NCBI GenBank assembly: GCA_037447605.1
Contig: CM074809.1
Span: 1,161,705 to 1,225,704, forward strand
Direction: 5' to 3'
Origin: Zygnema circumcarinatum
Taxonomy: Eukaryota > Streptophyta > Zygnematophyceae > Zygnematales > Zygnemataceae
DNA length: 64,000 bases
Shown one piece after another: positions 11,350 to 22,400 of the stretch. Each line of letters starts with the position of its first letter. Positions within the stretch are counted from its first letter, which is position 1. Both the position numbers and the translations under genes were made by a program. The notes below the pieces were generated by a model. It had not been told where the DNA came from and did not search any database. It saw only the letters and a list, made by a program, of their open reading frames with translations.

Positions 11350-13375
11350 TCAGGTTTCCAGAATCTCCTTCACGCAGTTGCTGATGAACTCCACATCCGC
11401 TGGGTTGCGCCCTCCACAGCTCGCATGGCCGTAGATGCCGGGGATGACTCGCAGCTCCGCATTCGGAATGAAACCTACTTCAAATCTTTGATGTGCCACA
11501 GGGAAATAGAGGTCCAGTTCTGATCACCCCCCAAAAGCACCGACTCTCAGACCATTGCTGTTGCGTGGCCCAACCAGTAAATAATCAATTAATTAATTAA
11601 TTAAGTAAAGAAAAACTTTTCTTCGGTCTTTTTTAAAAACACAGCTTTACATTCCGGTTCTTCTTGCTTTATGGATCCATAACGTCCGCTCGGCTCACCT
11701 GCAGGCATAACAATAGCTTTCGCTTTAATTGAGGCAAGTGCTTTCTCCACACTTCCTTCATAGCCAGGCGTGAGCCCAACGTCCCCATGCTGCCATGTCC
11801 AGATCATAGCCAAAAGGTTGTTCGGGTCCTGATGGAGAAATTGGCCCTCATAAGCGACAGTAATCCAATCTTCCAAGCTTGTAAACCCCAGTTTTCTCCA
11901 CTCCTGCGGGGCACATACAGACAATCAAAACTTGATCAAATCACATCATCATCATTTTTTATTAAAGGTTTTTCCGACAGCTTAGTCCGCAAATGTGTTG
12001 ATTATGTTTAGCTTTGATTTTGCGCTCCAGCAAAGACCAGTTCTCGACTTATGTCTCAACTCACTTCTTTCAGACAATCGTTCATGTCTGTCAATACGAC
12101 TTGCTTGCCGTCCATCCATTACTTTTCTTGTGATATTCCATCAAACTAGACATTCCTTGCCTTACTCGTGAAAGAAGGAGTTCTGAAACCTCCTTGACTG
12201 AACGGAGCTGGAGGGTGCTTGTCTGCTTTTTGAATTTGAAAAATGACTTACCTCCTGCCAATAAAACTCTTGGCTCATGCCCCAGCCGGCCCATACACGA
12301 GCCATGGCCCGAAGACCAGTTTCTGGTTTTTCATCATCCGAATACCACCCCCCCTTAAAGGCTGCATCCGCAGTCAAAGCCGCCTTCACTCCCTCCAAAA
12401 AAACCTGCTCATGCATGGGCAGAAGGTTCGAAACACTTTTTGAGTAGTAAGTACAAACACAATGGAAAAGCTGACGATACCTCCAGTGGTTGCATTGCCG
12501 CTTAGATGGAAACATTGAACAAACTGGCTCCAATAGCATGGAGGGCTGCAAAAGAAAGGAGAGGAAGATAAAGTGGACTAACATAGTTGTGCGGACTTGT
12601 TTTTGCGGAACCGCACCATGGTGCAATACGCTGGACCATGTCAGGGTAGCTCACTGCCCATTGATAAGTTTGAAGGGCACCCATGGATCCACCCAAAACC
12701 AAGGCCACTGCCTTCACACCAAATTTCTCGGTCACTAACTGGTGTTGAGCACGAACATTGTCGATGATGCGCACCTGCAGAGTCCGCAATACTGAGAAGA
12801 CGTGAGTCAGGAGAAAATTGGAATGAGGGGTGGGGTGGGGTGGGGTGGGGTGGGGTGGTGTGGGACGGGCAGGTCGATCTAATCCCTTGACCCCTAAAGG
12901 GTGAGGAAAGGACAAAGTGTGAATTTGAACGGAAAAGAGCTTGCGGTGTAGTAGCGGAAAGACGGATATTGCACGATTTCGAGTTCAATACAGCATCTAT
13001 TGTCCATGCATCATTACTTGGAGAGTCGCAGAATCTGCCACTTACAGGCGGGAAGCGCGCTTTATTGTAAGGCGGAGGGAAATTGCTCGGAGACGAGGAT
13101 ATGCCGTTGCCAAACATATTACACACAACAATAAAATACTTTGTTGTGTCCAAAGCCATGTTCGGGCCGATCATCCATTCTTCCTCATAATGCGGAGTGG
13201 CATACATTGTTGGATAAACGATTAAATTATCCTTCTTCTCGTTTAAGACGCCCCAGGCTTTGTATGCGAGGCGAGCCCCCCGCAGAGTTGCGCCTTCTGT
13301 GAGCGTAAAGTTCCCGAGGTCAAAGTACTCGCACTCCCTTTGCTCTTCTGCAAACCCGTGCATTCCGTCCTTCAT
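11350..13375 (-). CDS. MetX-like alpha/beta hydrolase (homoserine O-acetyltransferase-related)
   Basis: Complement, five exons: 13046-13375, 12583-12774, 12252-12404, 11699-11903 and 11350-11519. All introns are GT-AG, giving 349 aa. Landmarks are YFDLGNFTLTEGATL, NLIVYPTMYATPH, MFGNGISSSPSN, the nucleophile elbow LGGSMGALQTYQWA (Ser), SPHNY/VFLEGVKAALTADA, WTWQHGDVG, ELDLYFPV (Asp) and GIYGHASCGGRNP (His). The Ser-Asp-His triad is complete. The overall layout is that of the homoserine acetyltransferase superfamily, but the sequence is nearest to the divergent branch common in fungi and bacteria. Methionine synthesis in plants normally uses phosphohomoserine, so a role as true MetX is unlikely and the substrate is unknown. 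There is no obvious transit peptide. The start is the ATG at 13375; a TTG lies just before it. Confidence 0.88.
12829..12858. repeat. (GTGGG)n microsatellite in intron
   Basis: A run of GGGGT/GTGGG pentamers lies in intron 1 of the MetX-like gene. Confidence 0.8.
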
Positions 13376-14063
13376 CAATCACCCACTCCTCTTTTCCCCT
13401 TGCAGAATTGCAGACCTTTGAAATTTGGAGAAGCTTCTTGTAGGGACGGAGGGCTTGCTTCGTTGAGTGTAAGAGCGCATATATGAGGAATGTACTTTTG
13501 AAAGAGATATCGCAGAGGGGGGCAAACGAGAGAGCGCATCCTTCTCACCTGGAGTCTGCAGGCGGGGGTCGAACAACAGCCCCTCCACTCTGCCCTGCGC
13601 GGCAGCCATGGCTCTCCCTTGCTGAAGAGTGACCGGAGGAGTCCTGAAATCTTGCGCCACTGGAGTGAAAAAGGCGCCATCCCCCTGCCTCCTCCCTCGC
13701 AGAGCTTTCAGGCCAGGCCATGGCTGCCGAGCGAGGGACGCGACGACGGGCCGGGCGGGGAAGGGAAGGCGGGGACACATGCCACAGTTACGTTCAGTCA
13801 GCGTGAGCGCATGGAGACAGTTAAGCGTTAAACCCTCCAACAGTCGTCCAAGCCCTCCGGAGTGTCCCTATTTGTTGCCAGCTATTTGTCCATTCCTTTT
13901 AGTCAAACCAATTGACCAAGCTAACTGACTAGATCAGGCTAGAATCTATATATCCCTATCGTCTATATCCCTGATCCTTTTCGCTATTACCTTCCTGGAA
14001 GGGAATACCAACCGGGAGTTGAAGCGGAGATAGCCTTTTTGGACATCTCCATCCTCATAAATG

Positions 14064-14708
14064 TCAAATGGCAAATTTTTCTTTTATTGCTGCCTTTGCC
14101 AAATCGTAATACCATGCTGACTGGTTTATCTTTGACATTGACATTCCTAGATAACCTTCAATTGACTGTTGTATGCGGACTTTGGTGCGTACATCACCAG
14201 CATCCTGGACATGGGTTCCCCGTTCCACATAATTGAGCATCCGCTGTCTTTCGTCAGGAGTGATCTTGGAACAGTCCTTTATGACGTGAGTCTGCGTGGT
14301 CCTGATTACCCCACTCAACAAACACGAACAAAATTTGCATTCACGGATCCAATGGGTCTTTGATCTTAGGAATTTCCTAGGATGTTTGGCACATTCCACT
14401 AAGGAGGTAGCGACAAAGATCTTGGCAGGAGGTCGTCCTATACTTGTCCTGGGGAGAAATTGACACTGCCTGTCACCACCGCAACTTCTGTTGTTCTTGT
14501 CGTTGTCATTCCCCTCCCCTCCCGCTTCCTCCATCTCCTCCTCCACCTCCTCGTCCCTCTCAGCATAGTCAATGTCGTCATCGTCTTCTTGTGCCTGCCT
14601 CGAGCCTCCTCCGGTCCCCTCCATGATCCCCCCCGCCTCTCGGCGGCGAGCCCGAGCGCGAGCAGACAGAGTGAACCAGACGGACGCATTTCGCAACGCC
14701 AACGCCAA
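14064..14708 (-). CDS. BED-zinc-finger protein fragment, hAT-transposase-like (copy 1)
   Basis: An uninterrupted 214-codon minus-strand ORF. The first third is Arg/Ala-rich, then very acidic (EDDDDIDYAERDEEVEEEMEE). Then comes a zinc-finger-like segment: KTHWIRECKFC, then SCLLSG, TQTHVIKDC and KITPDERQRML, that is C-x2-C followed by H-x4-C. This is the usual N-terminal DNA-binding module of hAT-type transposases. There is no dimerisation/catalytic C-terminal region, so it is either a truncated element or a small derived gene. The reported start may be upstream of the true one. The twin copy has a 2-codon insertion. Confidence 0.55.
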   Translation of the reverse strand: MALALRNASVWFTLSARARARRREAGGIMEGTGGGSRQAQEDDDDIDYAERDEEVEEEMEEAGGEGNDNDKNNRSCGGDRQCQFLPRTSIGRPPAKIFVATSLVECAKHPRKFLRSKTHWIRECKFCSCLLSGVIRTTQTHVIKDCSKITPDERQRMLNYVERGTHVQDAGDVRTKVRIQQSIEGYLGMSMSKINQSAWYYDLAKAAIKEKFAI

Positions 14709-14724
14709 AACGACCTAATTTTGG

Positions 14725-14975
14725 ACCGTACGAGTACGGTCGTACGGTCGTACAATACGTACGATACGATACGATACAATACGAAACTATCCGATACGGT
14801 ACTATCCGAACTAGCCGTACGAGCTGTAGTAGCCGTTACGGGCTCGAATTTAAACTCTCCGAATTTTCCCGCCCTTGCCGCCGCAAGAGGCCACCATAGT
14901 GTCAGTTGCCGCGATACGATACGGTACGATGCGGTACGATATACCAGCAAATGATACGATACGATACGATACGAA
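14725..14975. repeat. TACGA/TACGG pentanucleotide repeats (copy 1)
   Basis: Two clusters of TACGATACGATACG-type pentamers lie at about 14728-14800 and 14912-14975, inside the duplicated segment. The same pattern recurs at about 16706-16955 in copy 2. Confidence 0.85.
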
Positions 14976-15615
14976 CGAACCTACATGAACTCTAACATAA
15001 TTCCGCTCGTCTATTGGTAACACAGACCTAATATTTGCCAAAAACGATATTTTCGCCTGATATTCGCTAAAACCAGGTGGAAAATATGATGGGGTCCTAG
15101 TGTATATTCGTGGTCGGAAATGTACGGCATCCTTCCGGTTCCGTTGAGTTTAAGCCCGGTCCGGACCTCTACTCGCCAATTAAAACCAGGAACGTACGAT
15201 CCAATTGACATGACACGTGTACAAATCTCTACACGTGGCATTGGACAGTGGACAAGGCCCGACGCCGCGTGTGCAGCCGTTTAACGGTCGATCTATGTTA
15301 GCGTGTTCTATGGAAATACGGGGGCAAGGCAGACGCAATTTTTAGGGTTTCGACCTTTTTTTTGTAAAATAAAATTTGCCCGACGGAAAAAGGTGTGTAT
15401 CGATTCCAAAGGTGTGAAGAAAGCATTTTCCCGTTTATGAACCTTTTTAAAATCTGCCTGGCGGAAAAGGCGTGTGTCGATCCAAAACAGTGGTGGATTT
15501 ATCACTTTCGTTTTAAAACCCTAAAGTCCAACACAGTGTCCGGAGTACGGTGGCCAGAAGTCAATAGGGGGAGTCAGACCTTGACCATCGCCCGCGGAAT
15601 TGAACGATTCCGCCG

Positions 15616-15625
15616 NNNNNNNNNN
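15616..15625. other. Assembly gap (10 N)
   Basis: Ten Ns stand exactly at the junction of the two copies of the 1.97-kb segment, about 50 bp inside a copy of the MITE-like element whose right end is missing here. Confidence 0.99.
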
Positions 15626-17593
15626 GCGCCACTGGAGTGAAAAAGGCGCCATCCCCCTGCCTCCTCCCTCGCAGAGCTTTCAGGCCAGGCCATGGCTGCC
15701 GAGCGAGGGACGCGACGACGGGCCGGGCGGGGAAGGGAAGGCGGGGACACATGCCACAGTTACGTTCAGTCAGCGTGAGCGCATGGAGACAGTTAAGCGT
15801 TAAACCCTCCAACAGTCGTCCAAGCCCTCCGGAGTGTCCCTATTTGTTGCCAGCTATTTGTCCATTCCTTTTAGTCAAACCAATTGACCAAGCTAACTGA
15901 CTAGATCAGGCTAGAATCTATATATCCCTATCGTCTATATCCCTGATCCTTTTCGCTATTACCTTCCTGGAAGGGAATACCAACCGGGAGTTGAAGCGGA
16001 GATAGCCTTTTTGGACATCTCCATCCTCATAAATGTCAAATGGCAAATTTTTCTTTTATTGCTGCCTTTGCCAAATCGTAATACCATGCTGACTGGTTTA
16101 TCTTTGACATTGACATTCCTAGATAACCTTCAATTGACTGTTGTATGCGGACTTTGGTGCGTACATCACCAGCATCCTGGACATGGGTTCCCCGTTCCAC
16201 ATAATTGAGCATCCGCTGTCTTTCGTCAGGAGTGATCTTGGAACAGTCCTTTATGACGTGAGTCTGCGTGGTCCTGATTACCCCACTCAACAAACACGAA
16301 CAAAATTTGCATTCACGGATCCAATGGGTCTTTGATCTTAGGAATTTCCTAGGATGTTTGGCACATTCCACTAAGGAGGTAGCGACAAAGATCTTGGCAG
16401 GAGGTCGTCCTATACTTGTCCTGGGGAGAAATTGACACTGCCTGTCACCACCGCAACTTCTGTTGTTCTTGTCGTTGTCATTCCCCTCCCCTCCCGCTTC
16501 CTCCATCTCCTCCTCCACCTCCTCGTCCCTCTCAGCATAGTCAATGTCGTCATCGTCTTCTTGTGCCTGCCTCGAGCCTCCTCCGGTCCCCTCCATGATC
16601 CCCCCCGTGCCTGCCTCTCGGCGGCGAGCCCGAGCGCGAGCAGACAGAGTGAACCAGACGGACGCATTTCGCAACGCCAACGCCAAAACGACCTAATTTT
16701 GGACCGTACGAGTACGGTCGTACGGTCGTACAATACGTACGATACGATACGATACAATACGAAACTATCCGATACGGTACTATCCGAACTAGCCGTACGA
16801 GCTGTAGTAGCCGTTACGGGCTCGAATTTAAACTCTCCGAATTTTCCCGCCCTTGCCGCCGCAAGAGGCCACCATAGTGTCAGTTGCCGCGATACGATAC
16901 GGTACGATGCGGTACGATATACCAGCAAATGATACGATACGATACGATACGAACGAACCTACATGAACTCTAACATAATTCCGCTCGTCTATTGGTAACA
17001 CAGACCTAATATTTGCCAAAAACGATATTTTCGCCTGATATTCGCTAAAACCAGGTGGAAAATATGATGGGGTCCTAGTGTATATTCGTGGTCGGAAATG
17101 TACGGCATCCTTCCGGTTCCGTTGAGTTTAAGCCCGGTCCGGACCTCTACTCGCCAATTAAAACCAGGAACGTACGATCCAATTGACATGACACGTGTAC
17201 AAATCTCTACACGTGGCATTGGACAGTGGACAAGGCCCGACGCCGCGTGTGCAGCCGTTTAACGGTCGATCTATGTTAGCGTGTTCTATGGAAATACGGG
17301 GGCAAGGCAGACGCAATTTTTAGGGTTTCGACCTTTTTTTTGTAAAATAAAATTTGCCCGACGGAAAAAGGTGTGTATCGATTCCAAAGGTGTGAAGAAA
17401 GCATTTTCCCGTTTATGAACCTTTTTAAAATCTGCCTGGCGGAAAAGGCGTGTGTCGATCCAAAACAGTGGTGGATTTATCACTTTCGTTTTAAAACCCT
17501 AAAGTCCAACACAGTGTCCGGAGTACGGTGGCCAGAAGTCAATAGGGGGAGTCAGACCTTGACCATCGCCCGCGGAATTGAACGATTCCGCCG
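15626..17593. repeat. 1.97-kb duplicated segment, copy 2
   Basis: The second copy of 13654-15615. Unlike copy 1 it runs on without a break into unique sequence at 17594, completing the MITE-like element at 17544-17820. Confidence 0.95.
16036..16686 (-). CDS. BED-zinc-finger protein fragment, hAT-transposase-like (copy 2)
   Basis: The twin of the ORF at 14064-14708: 216 codons, two codons longer from the 6-bp insertion near the N-terminus, otherwise the same acidic stretch and C-x2-C...H-x4-C finger. The frame is intact in both copies, which fits either very recent duplication or an assembly artefact. Confidence 0.5.
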   Translation of the reverse strand: MALALRNASVWFTLSARARARRREAGTGGIMEGTGGGSRQAQEDDDDIDYAERDEEVEEEMEEAGGEGNDNDKNNRSCGGDRQCQFLPRTSIGRPPAKIFVATSLVECAKHPRKFLRSKTHWIRECKFCSCLLSGVIRTTQTHVIKDCSKITPDERQRMLNYVERGTHVQDAGDVRTKVRIQQSIEGYLGMSMSKINQSAWYYDLAKAAIKEKFAI

Positions 17594-17820
17594 GCGGAAA
17601 GGTATTGATTTCGATTGCAGAATTCGGTTCGGAAACCGCGGCTCCCCCCGAACCTCTGTCCCGTCCGTACTTCGAAATAGGTTACAAAAATGAGATACAG
17701 GCTCGGTGCCCGAGCCTGTCGAACGTCCACTTTTGGCGAAAAAGGCCTGCCGTACAACGCGGAATTGGCCCGACGGGCTCGCGGAATTGATTTGGCGCTG
17801 GTCAAGGTCTGACTCCCCCT
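17544..17820. mobile_element. MITE-like element with perfect 22-bp terminal inverted repeats
   Basis: The left end (17544-17565, starting AGGGGGAGTCAGACC) is the exact reverse complement of the right end (17799-17820, ending GGTCTGACTCCCCCT). The direct flanks are AAT on both sides (17541-17543 and 17821-17823), a likely 3-bp target-site duplication. Subterminal CGCGGAATTG is also inverted on the other side. The element is 277 bp with no coding capacity. Its size, terminal repeats and 3-bp duplication fit a PIF/Harbinger- or CACTA-type non-autonomous element. A second left end lies at 15566, cut by the N gap. Confidence 0.8.
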
Positions 17821-17849
17821 AATGCCCAAACGGCGAATGAATTCGCCGA

Positions 17850-18240
17850 GGAAGAGGGTGAGGGAGAGAGGGAGAGAGGGAGAGACGGGGAGATGGTGAG
17901 AGAAAGACGAAGAGAGGTGGGATGAGAGAGATAGGAAGAGGGAGAGGGAGGGAGAGAGGGATGAGGGGGGGCTAGAGAGGGAAGCAGGGAGAGTGGGAGG
18001 AAGAGAGGGAGAGGGAGAGTGAGAGGAAGAGAGGGAGAGGGAGAGATGGGGGACGAGAGATAAGGAGAGAGAGGAGTGGGAAAGGAAGAGGGAGAGGGAG
18101 AGAGGAGGGGGAGGGAGGGAGAGAGGGAGGGCGAGAGGGTGAGGGAGGGAGAGAGGTTGGGGAGAGGGAGAGGGAGAGAGGAGGGAGAGATGGGAGAGAG
18201 TGGGAGAGGAGGGAAAGAGAGGCAGAGAAAGAAAGCGAGA
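17850..18240. repeat. GAGAGG-rich low-complexity tract
   Basis: A purine-rich tract of GAGAGG/GGGAGA repeats. ORFs on either strand encode only Ser/Leu/Pro- or Arg/Glu/Gly-rich low-complexity peptides and are rejected as genes. Confidence 0.9.
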
Positions 18241-18654
18241 GAGGCAGTCATGGGAGACGCTAAAGGTGCGACAGCCATGGACATATCTCAACGAAGGAGG
18301 CACATGTGATGAGGACCAAGTTCTTTCAGTTGAAAAGAATTAGGTTAAACCGACACTTCAGGGTTAAGGGCTTTTTAAGGTCAGCGCCAAAAACGGTGAA
18401 GGGCTCAGACAGCAATCATGAAATAAATTGAATGATTCGCCGGGGAAGTGAAAGTGAATGATGAAATGAAACTGAACTGAAACTGAAACTGAAACTGAAC
18501 TGAAACAGGATTAGAAGTAAAACTGAATCTGACTGACAATTTTGAGCCTACACGGAAAGAGATAGAAAGCGAATGCCCACATTTGGGGGCAGAGCTTGGG
18601 CGTTCACGTCCTTTATTTTTTCTGATAGCAGCCACAAAGTAGGAGAAAGATGGA

Positions 18655-18960
18655 GTTGGGGAGAGAGAGAGCGAGTGAGAGACAGGGAGAGGGAAGTGAG
18701 GGGGAGGGAGACGAGGAGCGAGAGAGGTAGAGAGAGAGAGAGAGGAGAGGGAGAGGGAGAGGGAGAGGGTGAGGGAGAGGGTGAGGGAGAGGGTGAGGGA
18801 GAGGGTGAGGGAGAGGGAGAGGATGAGGGTGAGGGGGTTATGGCAAAGAGAGGGCAGAGGGAATGGTTGAGGCAGAGAGAGAGAGAGAGATATAGAGAGA
18901 AAGGGATAGAAAGAGACACAGAAAGAGATAGGGAGAGGTGGACGAGGGAGAGGGAAGGGT
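18655..18960. repeat. GA/GGGAGA-rich low-complexity tract
   Basis: A second purine tract, including a regular GGGAGAGGGTGA minisatellite at about 18745-18835. Between the two tracts (18420-18540) is a short AACTGAAACTGA repeat. From 18960 to 19466 I see nothing I can support beyond the probable 3' flank of XRCC2. Confidence 0.9.
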
Positions 18961-19466
18961 GGGTCTCTGTAGGTTGACTGAAATGGAGTTGACCTAAAGT
19001 CCAAAAACCTTTCAATGTATTACGGCCAGTTGGTTCTTCCGCCTCTTCCTTGAGCTTCTATGTGTCGGCTGTTCCATAGTCCGCATAGCCTCTGTCGGCT
19101 TCAACGCATACATCCGCACCTGAAATAGCCCTGCTAGAAATTTCCGTTGCAACTGGAGGAGAAAAAGGACATGGAGAGGGGAGGAGAAGGGAGATATACT
19201 GTAAATATTATTGGAAAACAATACTCTACCCACGCCACATGGCGCCTCGCCATTGGCTGGCCCTGCTGCCGGTCCCTTACACTAGTAAAGGGTTTGAAGG
19301 GGGAAGCGGAGGGGCATAGGCGAGATGAAGGAGCTCGTTGGAAACGAGTATTGAAAGAAGGAGCAAGGAGGTTGAGAAACCGCCTTTGCGACAACTTCCA
19401 AGAAAGAGACAATTCGAAAGCGAACTATACCACAAGATAAAACTAATTGCACGAAGGATTTGACAT

Positions 19467-22400
19467 TTAGCGATGTCGATCGGTTTGGTCTCCTCTTTGC
19501 CGAAATGTGAAGATACCATCCTGCAATCATCAAACATAATATTGAGGGCCTTTCCATAATTAGAAGTTGCTCATCAAGCATTTAACCGCTTACCTGCTCC
19601 AAAGAAACAGTACAAGAATGAGCAAACTTAAATCCGTTATAACTATCATCATAACCCTATAAACACCCTCATACACCGAGTTGTAATAGATACTTTCTGC
19701 AATGATATCGAGCCTACAGTCCTTTATGCCTCAGTGAGACAGACAAGAAGGGAGGGAAGAGTGGTAAAAGCAACAAAAGGAAGGGAGCACAGAAACAATT
19801 CTACAAGCAGAGTAAAAACAGCATAAAGTTTATAGAGCTGATCTCCCTCCATGTTAAGAAAAAACATGCTGGGCAGCAACAAGATGCTGACCGGTTCTAT
19901 GGTAAACTGCTCAATGCTGTTTGACGGTGGTAGTTGCCACTCAGCTTGAAATACTTGTACACTGTTGATCCCTGGACCCATATCCCACAAACCAAAGGTT
20001 ACACTCTGACATTGATGTAGCTTGTGGAGTTTGACCCATGATAAAGACAAGCTTTTAATCACATAAAGACATCAACTGCAGGGTGCTGCCAACAATAAAA
20101 TGTAGACTGTTGAACCTCACCTCATGGGCTATTTGACAGCTTACATTTCTGGATAATCACAAGCATGATTGATTCCCTTTTATTTCTCAACAACTTATGC
20201 CTCTTGAAAACTTAGATGTTACTAGATCACTGGCACCTAACCTTAAATACCAACTAGCCAGACACCTTTCTGTATACAAGTGGCCAAATGAAGGCATCTC
20301 TTGAGGAAATCAATCTGTTCCTTCAGAAATAGCTACTCTATCCCTCAAAAACATCCAAATCATAGTAGGGAACATACAGGGGGTATCGTCCACCCATTTC
20401 ATATTGCAAATATGAAACTTCAACAAAAACTCTCAGCCACAAAGTGACCATTTTTTCAGAGGGATCCGCTCCCGTGCTAGATCATACCTTTGGGAGTTGA
20501 TGCTAGCACCTCCAGCAGAACCCGATGTGTGACATAATCCTGCCGATGAAAAACAGTCACACTTTCAGTCAAGTTCATACAACAAGCTCATTAACTGAGA
20601 CAAGGCAGAACTAACCGGCAGCTTCGCCTGCAACTCCTATTGCACTTTCTGAACCGTACATACAGCTGGTAAGGTGACTGCCGAATACAAAACATAGCCA
20701 AAACAAAGCAACAGCAAACAAATGGAACAATGAAACATCAAGAACTTTGGAGTCACGCGGTCTCAGCTTCCACAGGCTTCCACATGGTTTCATCAATGAA
20801 GACAGTGTAACTTCTCCTTTTCGGCAGACTGTTTACCATAAAGCAGTAGGAAAGCTGCTCGAAATGCCACTTGACATACAATAATTTTAAAGTCCAAATT
20901 GAATGCAGGTGTTTTTCACACAACACATTTGGCTAGAGTTGACTTCTTTGTAGGAGAAATAAGAATAGTTTTGACCTGCCAAACGGCCGGCATGAAGTTC
21001 TGACGGCCGCTGTCATTCCTACGGCGCCAAACATCAGAAGCCCCTCCATGGTCGGCATTGAACACTTGATCGTTGCTACCAGAGAAGCTATCGGATCTAA
21101 AGGGAGCGGATGGACTGGAAAGGAATCCTCTTGTTGCAACAACAAAGAGTCTATAAGAATGTCCAAGCTGGCTAAGCTCGTTCACAACTGCATCTGCCAC
21201 TACAGGTAGACTTAACGGCCGGCCACTGCACACACACATCGAAAAGCTACAAAATCACATTAGCTGAACTACTTCGCATTATGAAAGCAAAAAAGGATAC
21301 TACTTTGTTTGCAGAAGGTCCGTAATAAGTAGGTAACATTGTTAAGTCAAAGCTCAACTACACAAGCCGAAAGTTCCATCTCCTAGGATTTTCAACTTAG
21401 TTCCTGGTGTTGCTAAAGTAGGCCAATTAAACACAAGTTGAAGAACTTTGATGCACTTTCTGCTGACCTGGGTCCTGCAGCAGGTGCTGGGGTTGTGCTT
21501 GTTCGGGCTGCTCGATCCATCCAGTAGTATGCAGAAATGCTGTACAGGTGAACGAGAGCCATCTCCAAAGGGATCATTAGCAAGTTGAAAGAACACGATA
21601 TTTGTTGTAGGCTCACACATGGGGTAAGGCTAATTTCACAGACACATATTTCTTTCACTCATCCGCATATGCAAACCGCAAAAGGTGAGTGGTCAATGCA
21701 CGACTTGCTTTATATAAATGCCCCAAAGAGTTAGCGCTTGCAACAAACTGTCATATGTACTAATTGAAGAATGCAGATGAAGTCTAATGGAAACAGCAAT
21801 AAGGAGCCATAAACAAGTAGTGCAGCAATTCTGCATAAAGCATGAAAGCTGGGATACCTGTCAATCAGCACCAACTGCGTCTTCGAAAGAATGTCTGAAT
21901 CCAATCGCCTAAAAATCGGCCTGACCGTCTGCAAGAGCCGGCCAAAGGCACAAAACAACCTCAATCTATCTGCTTCGCTGACAAGTTGCACTTGTTCCAA
22001 TCAAATGCTAGCATAAGCGAAGCATCTCGCCTTTCAAGAACCAAGCTTGCCACAATCAACAAAACAAGCTGCTATGGGAGTAGTCCACAGGCCGGATCAG
22101 CTGAGCCAAAAGCTGAGAGGTATCTGTCAGCATAGGCAAAACATTCATGGCTAAAGAAAGGCACTGAAGCCCTGATGACCACTGTCAAACATATGCTCCT
22201 ACCCTACTATGATCAAGAATGTCCTGATTGTGAAAAGTGAGGAGTAATTTGACTTGCCAATGATCACTCTTCGCTCTCAGCCTCTAGTAATGTGAGTCAT
22301 TGTTAATGGCAGGATTTCAATTCGTAAGTACCTTTAAGGCGGCCAAGAACTGGAAACTACTATGGCATCGGAGCAGGTGAAATCGTTCCAAACACGATAG

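Larger units (their letters stand above)
13654..15615. repeat. 1.97-kb duplicated segment, copy 1
   Basis: It matches 15626-17593 essentially base for base at an offset of 1972, rising to 1978 after a 6-bp indel near 14634/16606, where copy 2 has extra GTGCCT-type bases. It begins in the 5' flank of the MetX-like gene and stops at the N gap. It includes an ORF for a BED-finger protein and TACGA pentamer repeats. See findings on whether the duplication is real. Confidence 0.95.

Noticed and set aside
13379-13840. Minus-strand ORF upstream of the MetX-like gene as an N-terminal extension (plastid targeting)
   Set aside because: It overlaps the start of the duplicated segment, is not in frame with the conserved YFDLG start, and no acceptor joins it convincingly.
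17539-18303. Ser/Leu/Pro-rich ORFs on the minus strand and Arg/Glu/Gly ORFs on the plus strand (also 18405-19015, 26598-27020, 59501-59828)
   Set aside because: Translations of (GA)n/(CT)n low-complexity DNA.
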